Made by a program: the position numbers and the translations under genes
Assembly (NCBI GenBank): GCA_900128565.1
Contig: LT636168.1
Span: forward strand, 1-13,359
DNA length: 13,359 bases
From: Stramenopiles sp. TOSAG23-6
Lineage: Eukaryota; Sar
Reading direction: 5' to 3'
Part shown: in pieces, positions 1-6,430 of the stretch
Numbering within the stretch: the first letter of the stretch is position 1
Layout: each line of letters begins with the position of its first letter
The notes under the pieces: model-generated
Database searches by the model: none
What the model saw: the letters and a program-made list of their open reading frames with translations, nothing else
Told to the model about the DNA's origin: nothing

Positions 1-740
1 ATAAAGGTGCACAGAATTTATTTGAACTTGGTTATGCAAAATATTATGGCATAGACTTTCAGACTAGAGATGAAGAGACTGGACAACTATTGATTGGATC
101 TGCAGCTATTGCTGGTTTTCCAGTGGCTATTGCGTTATGTACTCTCATGGGTTGGAATGGTCATAAAGAGGATGATGAAAAAGCATTTAAAATGTTTATG
201 GAGAATAGTGATTATAGTTATGCTCAATGTAATATTGGTTTTTGCTATCAATATGGTTGGGGTGTTGCTGAAGATAAAAAAGAAGCTTTCAAGTGGTATA
301 CTACATCTGCTAATTTCAATAATAGTACGGGACAATATGAACTTGGTCGTTGCTATGATTTTGGTGATGGTGTTGCTACAGATATAAAAGAAGCTTTCAA
401 GTGGTATACTAAAGCAGCTAATTCAGGAAATTGTTCCGCACAATTCAAGCTTGGTTTTTGCTATCAATGTGGTTGGGGTGTTGTTGAAGATAAAAAAGAA
501 GCTTTCAAGTGGTATACTAAATCGGCTAATGCAGGTGATATCAGTGGACAAAGCAGTCTTGGTCAGTGCTATTATAAAGGTTGGGGTGTTGATAAAGACG
601 AAGAAGAAGGTATAAAGTGGTATACTAAAGCAGCAGATTCCGGTGATAGTCGGGGAAAAGCATTCCTTGTTGAGTTGAAAAATTCTATTACTGATATTCT
701 TAGAGAGTCTACAACTGATTCCAGTTCTGATGAATATTAG
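1..740 (+). CDS. Sel1-repeat protein, 5' truncated by the window edge
   Basis: The frame is open from position 3 to the TAG at 738-740 with no proper start, so the N-terminus lies outside the window. About six 35-36-residue Sel1-like (TPR-related) repeats are visible. Each has the pattern GQ..LG.CY..G.GV..D..EAFKWYTK.A. Such repeats form alpha-alpha solenoids that act as protein-binding scaffolds; no catalytic domain is present in the visible part. Repeats 3 to 5 are also nearly identical at DNA level with an exact period of 108 nt (GAAGCTTTC blocks near 283, 391 and 499), which indicates recent internal duplication. The C-terminus is Ser/Asp/Glu-rich (SSSDEY). Large Sel1 families of this type are common in arbuscular mycorrhizal fungi, often next to a kinase domain, but whether a kinase lies upstream cannot be seen here. 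Confidence 0.93.
   Translation, partial: KGAQNLFELGYAKYYGIDFQTRDEETGQLLIGSAAIAGFPVAIALCTLMGWNGHKEDDEKAFKMFMENSDYSYAQCNIGFCYQYGWGVAEDKKEAFKWYTTSANFNNSTGQYELGRCYDFGDGVATDIKEAFKWYTKAANSGNCSAQFKLGFCYQCGWGVVEDKKEAFKWYTKSANAGDISGQSSLGQCYYKGWGVDKDEEEGIKWYTKAADSGDSRGKAFLVELKNSITDILRESTTDSSSDEY
283..640 (+). repeat. 108-bp tandem Sel1 coding repeat
   Basis: The block AAGCTTTCAAGTGGTATACT recurs at about 283, 391 and 499, and a diverged version lies near 610. The spacing of exactly 108 nt equals one 36-residue Sel1 unit. Identity is high at synonymous sites, so the units are recent copies. Confidence 0.85.
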
Positions 741-1053
741 AGTTCTGATGAATCTGATTTACTATAAATACAATGAATACTATAAATATTTCACCTTCAT
801 ATACAATTTCTTTACCTAATTATCTTTTAGTAGATAGAATGAAATTTCGGTCAACGTCTCGTGTTGAACATGTATATCTTTTATTGTTTTTTCAATTTTC
901 AATTTATTTTTTTTTTCGTACGAAATTTCGTACCTAACAAACATTTTATGATTTTTTTTGTTTTATTTTTTCGTTGACTGTCGCGACTTTTCGTTTTTTT
1001 CGTATTTCGTGTTGAGTTGATTTGTCAAATTGTCAATTTCGACACAATTTCAG
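741..1053 (+). other. Intergenic and 5' leader of the pantothenate kinase gene, with a possible leader intron (872-1053)
   Basis: There is no long ORF here. A GTATAT candidate donor at 872 and a TTTCAG acceptor at 1048-1053 would bound a 182-nt intron. Inside it, at 918-933, lies the perfect palindrome GTACGAAATTTCGTAC followed by CTAAC, the same core seen in the other introns of this window. An ATG at 839 opens eleven codons that end at 871 in phase with the ATG at 1054, so a short upstream coding exon is possible. Unlike the coding introns, this one has a normal AG acceptor. The splice sites are inferred; no transcript evidence is available. Confidence 0.45.
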
Positions 1054-2795
1054 ATGGATACCTCGAGCAAGCAACATAGGACTAGTATGCAAAATATTAT
1101 GGACTTCCCAAATGTGCATGCCCATAAAAACAAAGACATGGAGGATAACGATGGCTCTTCTGGAACGCCAGATACACTTTTAGGTCGCCCGCCACTAAGT
1201 CCCCCACGTAAACCATGTGAAAGCCCTGGCGCTGGGATGACTCCCAGTGTACAGTCTAGTATCTCGGCAACTTCTAGGCCACCGTCTCTTCAAACAACGA
1301 CGTCGCCACCAAGGCCAGCCGGAAAGATGGATAGTTGCAAAAGAACCCGTTACAACAGTTCCTCTAGCTGTCTTAGTAACGCATCTGCAGTGCGCCGAAG
1401 TACTGAAGCTATATTAAAGTGGGAAAACGATGTCGTTGATAAAAGTCGGCAATTCGCAATGGGTCTTGATGTCGGAGGGTCTCTTGCAAAAGTTGCACAT
1501 TTCGAGCCTGATGTATTATCTGATCGTATGCGTTCACAGAGTATGGATGAAACCAATCAAAGAGTCTTATTATATATGAAATCTCATAGGGATCCTCCAC
1601 CATCTTGTAGTGAAGATTCGACATCCGAAGATTCTAGGTCTACATCTACAGATGGAAATGTGAATATTTCATCTAACAGTATTCATTTAGATGTACTTCG
1701 AGGTACCCTTCATTTTCTAACATTTCAATCGTGTAAGTTTGAAGAACACGTGGATCTCGTGTTATCACAAAAACTAGTTCATAAAGGTCGAGATCTGTAC
1801 GTTATTCACTTTATTTATAATTTTTTTGCCATTCATTTCATTCAAGATTCCGTGCCTAATGGATTTTGGATCTGACATATTTTTCACAATACTTGTGTGC
1901 CACAGGTGGAGGAGCTCATAAATATGAGAAGTTAATTCGCGAAAAGCTTGAGTTACGATTAAAGCAATACGATGAATTGCAAATGTTAATTTTGGGAATG
2001 GATTTTCTTATCTTTCATGTTCCAGATGAATGTTATTACTTTGAACATTTCAAATTTTCTCACGGCGATGCCATGACTGCAATTCCATATCCTTTATCAC
2101 TTGAGGAAGATGTATATCCATATCTTGTTGTCAATATCGGATCTGGGGTTAGTATAATGAGTGTGGAAGGTGAAGGTAAATTCCGTCGTGTGGGTGGTAC
2201 AGCACTTGGAGGCGCTACTTTTTTTGGTTTAACTAGTTTACTATGCCCGACAGTGACTTCATTCAATGAGGCTTTAGAACTTGCAAATAGAGGAAACAAT
2301 GCAAATGTTGATTTGCTAGTGAAAGATATATATGGTGGTGAATATAAGACATTTAGTTTAAAAGGTTCTCTTATTGCAGCTGCATTTGGTAAACTAACTC
2401 AACCAAAGTATAGAAATAGTGCAAACCCAGAAGATTTAGCCTTGGCTACTTTGGTCATGATCTCAAGTAATGTTGGTGCCATTTCTCACCTTCAAGCTGA
2501 AATTCATCATTCAAAAACAGTTATGTTTACAGGTAGTTTCTTGCGTAATAACAAATTAGCAATGCGAACATTAACGTATTACACGGACTTCATGGCAAAA
2601 GGGAAACGACGTGCTTTATTCTTGAGACATGATGGATACTTTGGTGCTATCGGCGCTTTACTTCAAAATTATGCTATCACGAATCCACTTGAATTTGGAG
2701 TTAACGAGGAGAATAGCGAGGAGAATACTGGGGATGTATCACCACTTTCTGCACATTGTCCCAAACTTTCCAGGTGGCTTTATAAACCTAAATAA
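1054..2795 (+). CDS. PANK: Pantothenate kinase (eukaryotic type II PanK), two exons 1054-1796 and 1895-2795
   Basis: It phosphorylates pantothenate with ATP, the first and controlling step of coenzyme A synthesis. The spliced product is 547 residues. Residues 1-130 form a Ser/Pro-rich, probably disordered extension. From about residue 134 the phosphate-binding GLDVGGSLAK motif appears, followed by LHFLTFQS, then CATGGGAHKY (spanning the splice site), the ECYYFE segment, VNIGSGVSIMSV near 326, RVGGTALGGATFFGL near 345 (the cofactor-site region), DIYGGEY, and a C-terminal FLRHDGYFGAIGALL. All are PanK family hallmarks in the right order. The start is the ATG at 1054; an upstream TTG frame exists but has no ATG. 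The reading frame crosses the intron only if GT at 1797 pairs with a non-AG end at 1894, giving RD-LCATGGG. An extra 5' exon at 839-871 cannot be excluded. Confidence 0.92.
1797..1894 (+). other. Intron of the PanK gene with a non-AG 3' end (98 nt)
   Basis: It begins GTACGTTATTC and ends CACAATACTT. The downstream frame contains the conserved CATGGGAHKY block, and upstream of it the only in-frame stop is TAA at 1857-1859. The only nearby AG, at 1904-1905, leads straight into a stop when joined to the donor at 1797. The border given restores an open frame through the family motif. The internal GTGCCTAAT is a weak version of the CTAAC block in related introns. Confidence 0.7.
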
Positions 2796-2938
2796 AGAGA
2801 AATAAAAATTATTAATGAAATTTGGAATTATTTACCACATTCCAGAGTATTGAATATTATGGTTAGGTTTTATTTTTATTTTATTTTACAATACCATAGA
2901 ATATTAAATATTTACAGATGGGTATGTTGCTTTACATA
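2796..2938. other. Convergent 3' intergenic region
   Basis: This AT-rich 143-bp gap lies between the stop codons of the PanK gene and the minus-strand secreted-protein gene. It holds AATAAA-like signals just after the PanK stop and an imperfect inverted repeat (GAATATTATGG versus CCATAGAATATT) near 2852 and 2893. It probably serves 3' end formation for both genes. No gene is visible. Confidence 0.4.
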
Positions 2939-3352
2939 CTAGTTTGAAGGGCATGCTTGTTTACATGCAGTGCCCGCTACACCAACAGCTATTCCACATT
3001 CTGGTTCGCCAAAAATCTCCAAGGCGCAAGCTACTTCTCCAGCCGCTTCTGCAGCCGCACAACCAGCGTTACAGGCAACTACTCCAGCTGTACTCAACGA
3101 TGTGAGTAATTCTTTTGTTGGAAGGCCCATGCAATATGATGAACCTGTGGTATGGTTATTTAAACGTGAGCATGCGTCGCCATCTTTCATGCTGAAGTGA
3201 GCTTTTATTGAATCTTTACAATCAATGCAATTTGGAGCAAACGCTACAAATGAATAGTTCACAGAAGGAACTGCTGGTACTCCACGCAGTACTGATGTAG
3301 CATTTGCCATCAATATCGTGGTGGTAAATAGGAAAAAGCTGAAGACGTTCAT
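2939..3352 (-). CDS. Small cysteine-rich secreted protein (137 aa)
   Basis: The ATG at 3352 opens a single-exon frame ending in TAG at 2939. Residues 1-18 form a hydrophobic signal peptide (MNVFSFFLFTTTILMANA) with a plausible cleavage after ANA. The mature part has ten cysteines: C..C in NCIDCKD, single Cys in DACSR and YCMG, then an Ala/Gly-rich C-terminal block with ACNAGC, ACAL, PECG and ACKQAC. Possible N-glycosylation sequons are NATS, NYSF and NHTT. The even cysteine number and signal peptide suggest a disulfide-bonded extracellular protein. The C-terminal CN.GC....A..AC pattern resembles small Cys-rich proteins I associate with fungi, but I cannot name the family. It is an effector candidate if the organism is a symbiont or parasite. 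Confidence 0.75.
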   Translation of the reverse strand: MNVFSFFLFTTTILMANATSVLRGVPAVPSVNYSFVAFAPNCIDCKDSIKAHFSMKDGDACSRLNNHTTGSSYCMGLPTKELLTSLSTAGVVACNAGCAAAEAAGEVACALEIFGEPECGIAVGVAGTACKQACPSN

Positions 3353-3599
3353 TTTTTTATCGTTGTTTTTTTCTTTGGAAGAAATAAGTTATGATACAAA
3401 TGAGAGATTACGCTATACAATAACTGTGTTTAAAACTCACTTTTTTTTGGGTTCCTGTCGACAATGTCATTTTTCTAGGAGGTCAAAATTAAATTTTGTA
3501 TTTCGGCAGTTACGCCGCGAAAAACATCAAAAAAATTCGCATGTTTTTTGTTACCTCAAGTGAGTCAAGTCAAAATCATATAACTAGAGTTTCCCTGCG
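3353..3599. other. Intergenic, upstream of the secreted-protein gene
   Basis: This region holds the presumed promoter of the minus-strand secreted-protein gene and T/A runs. Only short ORFs without family features are present, and no RNA gene was recognised. Confidence 0.4.
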
Positions 3600-4080
3600 G
3601 AAGGGACCCTGCCCTCACCAGTCATGAAGAAGCCTACCAAGAACGAAAAACAAGGAAATAATGAAAGATCGCATGATGATGCTGTCACTGCAGAGGAAGA
3701 ACGTAGACCTCCAAGGCCGAAGCCAAAACCTGCTGTCAAGTGGGAAGGGAGCGATGATCCTTACTACGATGATACCGAGGCGCCACAAGTTGGCTGTACT
3801 GTCCTTTGAAGGGGGCGAACGATCCATTTGGGAATACGATCAAAGCAAACAAGTACAGATATAAGAAAAACACTTCACCAGACAAAATGGTCAACAATTT
3901 TTTTCAACGCAGTAAAGCGGTTGAGCGACTATGAGGAGGCGGATGGACATATTACCCCGGGGGTTTAGGAAGGAGACAATATACAGAAGATCGACTATGA
4001 GGGGGAGGAAGATGGACATATTGACTTACACAGTTTTAGGAAGGAGAAAAGATACAGAAGTAAATTTTAACATAAGCGTA
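3600..4080 (+). pseudogene. Decayed or broken coding stretch with charged, proline-rich frames
   Basis: The base composition is less AT-rich than the flanks and looks coding, but no frame stays open. One frame from before 3624 reads EGTLPSPVMKKPTKNE and continues to KWEGSDDPYYDDTEAPQ, ending at TGA near 3809. A second frame continues with GANDPFGNTIKANKYRYKK to about 3930. A third carries repeated DYEE/DYEGEEDGHI units. Consecutive sensible pieces in different frames suggest a gene broken by indels, or exons with unseen introns. The typical intron signature of this window is absent here. No family is recognised. Confidence 0.35.
3926..4057 (+). repeat. Imperfect 66-bp tandem repeat
   Basis: Two units start with CGACTATGAGG at 3926 and 3992. 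Both contain GATGGACATATT, then TTTAGGAAGGAG and ATACAGAAG in the same order. In one frame they encode DYEE.DGHI and DYEGEEDGHI. The repeat lies in the decayed coding stretch. Confidence 0.7.
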
Positions 4081-4448
4081 AAAAGGAAAGAACTTATTTT
4101 AATAGAGATGTTTTGAATAAAATATACGATATTTGTTTATATAAATGTGCCATATACAAAGGAAGCTATTGCAATGGCACGGGCGGAAGGAATACTTTAC
4201 ATGGTTGGTTTGCATTTAAACTTATCAAAATGTTACCCTCTAAATCCACCCGAATGCATTCCTTCGACGTCGACTACAATACCTTTTTCTTTAGGTACAA
4301 AATTTTGTACCAAAGATGTCATCACAATCTTCTCATATTTCGTGTTGTTTGTTTTGCACATCAAAATATTCAGCAGGGCAGCCGCTTCGAACTGCCGCAC
4401 AAGTTGCAAGCACAGCACAGTCGCAGAATTGAGTATTGGAAATTCAAG
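4081..4448 (+). other. 5' leader region of the helicase gene, with an antisense-type intron core
   Basis: The helicase frame happens to be open upstream to 4113, but the upstream residues show no helicase-like character, so this is read as leader. At 4294-4311 lies the perfect 18-bp palindrome GGTACAAAATTTTGTACC preceded by TTTA. This is the reverse orientation of the GTAC...GTACCTAAC core found in the introns. No intron borders around it could be defined. Confidence 0.4.
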
Positions 4449-6254
4449 ATGTCCGATACTTCCGATAAATTTTCCTTTTCAGCTAATGCTGGTGTATTTA
4501 CACCATCCCCAGATGCCCTTGCTGCTGCTGCTGCTTTTGCTGTTCCAAAACCTGAAGAAGTATCAGTAGTACCTCCGGTACCACCTACCACAGACACTTC
4601 ATCTGTTGAAGTACCTAAAGAACCTAAAGAACCTCAAGAAGTAGCTGAAGTAAAGGTCGTTACTGAAGACGAACCTGAGCCTGAGCCAGAAGCTCTTCCA
4701 GAGACAAAGAAAACGCGTAATCTAGACACATATTTAGCCGCAAAGTCATTTGATGAACTTGATATTCCTGAAGACATTCGACGTGGGATGCGGGAACGTA
4801 AAACAGCTGGTGGTCTTGAATTTGACAAACCTTCTTTGATCCAAGCTAAGGTATTACCTTTAGCTCTTTCTGGAAAAAATCTTATGGCACAAGCTAAAAA
4901 TGGAGCGGGCAAAACTGCAGCATTTATGTTGACAATGTATGCTCAAATAGATCGCGAGAATACTGCAACACAATGTATCTGTGTTTGCCCTACTCGGGAG
5001 CTTGCCATTCAAACTCATGAAGTCGGTGAAAAGATGGGAAATTTTAGTGAACCAAAGATTACTTCTTATCTTGCCGTTCCTTCTGATCAGCGACATAAGA
5101 TTCCAAAACACATCACAGGACAAATTGTTGTTGGTACTATTGGTCGTGTCAATGAACTTTTAAAGAAGAAAGTAATTCGTTGTGCAAGTGTCAAAATTTT
5201 TGTTGTTGACGAAGCAGATGTGATATCGAGTGATCCTAAATTAAAAAATATAAGGAAAATGATTGTAAAAGGTAATAAATCTGCCCCACTTCAAACTATG
5301 CTTTTCTCAGCTACATTTGCACAGGACAAAATCGACTTCTTTCGATCAATGCTTGGTGCTGAACATGCAGAGATAGATGTTGGAGAAATAGCTGATGACA
5401 TGGAAAAACTGAAAATTGCAGGTATACAAGAATTTCATATTGATATGCCTGGTTCGACAGAAGATGCAATGTTCAAATGGTGTGAAGAAGCAATGGGTGT
5501 TTTTGACGTAGCAACGACTATAATTTTTTGTAGAACACGTAGCACTGTTCATGCACTAACAAAATATCTACGAGATAAGGGGTAGGTTTTCATTATGAAT
5601 TTCTAATTTATTATTCATTTTTTTTTTTCATATAAAATTAAAAAATATTTTGTACCTAACAAAAAAAAAAATTCCGAAAAAAAATATTTTTCACTATATA
5701 TGTATAATGTTGGGAAACTTACAGGAAGTGATATGGAAAAAGTAGAGCGGGATACCGTTGTGAGAGAATTTCGTGAGGGTGTTAGTAAGGTGCTCATTGC
5801 TACAAATGTAATTGCTCGAGGACTTGATGTGCAAAAGGTGCATTTGGTAGTAAATATGGATATTCCATTAGCAGGCTGGGAGACTAAACCTCGTATCCTT
5901 AGAGGTGATCATGATACGTATTTACATAGGATGTACGTTTTCAAAAAAATTAAATTTCGAAAATTTCGATTTTTTTATTGTACGAAAAAAAAAAAAAAAA
6001 AAAAAATTATCTAACAAAAAAAAATTTCAAAAAAACATATTTTTTCACAATACATTGGTCGTACAGGACGTTTTGGTAAAGCAGGTGTAGCATTGACATT
6101 GACACGTACTCCTGATGATGTAAAATATCTACGTGAAATTGAAACTGCTTTAAAGCGCAAATTAACTCCTTTACCATTTACAACGGACATGGATGTTTTA
6201 GAAGAGTATATTGCCACTGCACAGAAAGCCACTGAAGAAATGTCTTTATTGTAA
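4449..6254 (+). CDS. DBP5: DEAD-box ATP-dependent RNA helicase, Dbp5/DDX19-like; exons 4449-5581, 5702-5932, 6056-6254
   Basis: The spliced product is 520 residues. After an acidic Pro/Glu-rich N-terminus (about 1-90) come the Q-motif region (DKPSLIQ), motif I as NGAGKT, Ia PTRELAIQT, Ib GTIGRV (usual TPGR altered), II DEAD, III SAT, IV IIFCRTR, V ARGLD and VI HRIGRTGR. Segments such as AAFMLTMYAQID, EVGEKMGNF and EFHIDMPGSTED resemble Dbp5/DDX19, which remodels mRNPs at the nuclear pore with Gle1. The start is ATG 4449, where helicase-like sequence begins; an open frame upstream is treated as leader. Motif VI is split by an intron, which fixes that splice site to the base pair apart from a 2-nt ambiguity. 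The present C-terminus ATEEMSLL may be new: a copy of the pre-insertion end (ATEEIS, TGA at 6344) lies just downstream. Confidence 0.92.
5582..5701 (+). other. Helicase intron 1, non-AG 3' end (120 nt)
   Basis: It begins GTAGGTTTTC and ends TTTTTCACTATATAT. It contains TTTTGTACCTAAC near 5650-5660. Joining 5581 to 5702 gives LRDKG-YNVGKLTG, matching the helicase C-terminal domain. The first AG after the border (in TTACAGG) would give AAG TGA, a stop. Confidence 0.75.
5933..6055 (+). other. Helicase intron 2, non-AG 3' end, inside motif VI (123 nt)
   Basis: It begins GTACGTTTTC and ends TTTTTTCACAATACAT. Exact removal joins TYLHR to IGRTGRFG. Removal to the next AG (CGTACAG) would delete the GRTG of motif VI, which these helicases need. 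An AT direct repeat at the borders leaves the junction ambiguous by 2 nt (GT...AT or AT...AC). It contains AATTTCG blocks, a GTACGA remnant, a long A run and ATCTAAC. Confidence 0.88.
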
Positions 6255-6330
6255 AGAAAACAAAAAAAACATTTTTTTAGGGTTGTAGGTGCGAAATTTT
6301 CTATGAAAAAAAAACGAAATTGAAAACTAC
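6240..6330 (-). mobile_element. Antisense copy of the intron-like element at the helicase 3' end
   Basis: Read on the minus strand this begins GTAGTTTTCAATTTCG, contains AGAAAATTTCGCACCT (the palindrome/CTAAC region, diverged), T runs, and ends TTTACAATAAAGACAT. That is the same order of parts and the same length class (91 nt) as the introns. It is flanked by the near-identical 14-mers ACTGAAGAAATGTC (6231-6244) and ACTGAAGAAATATC (6329-6342). Confidence 0.6.
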
Positions 6331-6430
6331 TGAAGAAATATCGTGACAAAAAAGTCATTTGAAAAATTTTGTAATTTCATAATTTCAATGTATAAAAATA
6401 ATAAATTAAATTTTCAGATTGTATTTTTTT
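6255..6430. other. Convergent 3' region between helicase and phosphotriesterase-like genes
   Basis: Its left half is the antisense element and the downstream 14-bp duplicate, with the likely original helicase stop TGA at 6344-6346. The rest is AT-rich 3' flank. No other gene is visible. Confidence 0.5.

Noticed and set aside
1030-1053. Start of the PanK frame at TTG 1030
   Set aside because: TTG is not a usual eukaryotic start, and TTTCAG directly before ATG 1054 looks like a splice acceptor. ATG 1054 is used instead.
4113-4448. N-terminal extension of the helicase from 4113
   Set aside because: The frame is open but does not begin with ATG, shows no helicase similarity and contains an intron-core palindrome. 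The acidic N-terminus typical of the protein starts at ATG 4449.
5933-6055. Ciliate-like internal eliminated sequences bounded by TA
   Set aside because: TA-bounded removal would leave extra residues in helicase motif VI (HRMYIGRTGR). Donor and CTAAC signals point to RNA splicing, though DNA elimination is not formally excluded.
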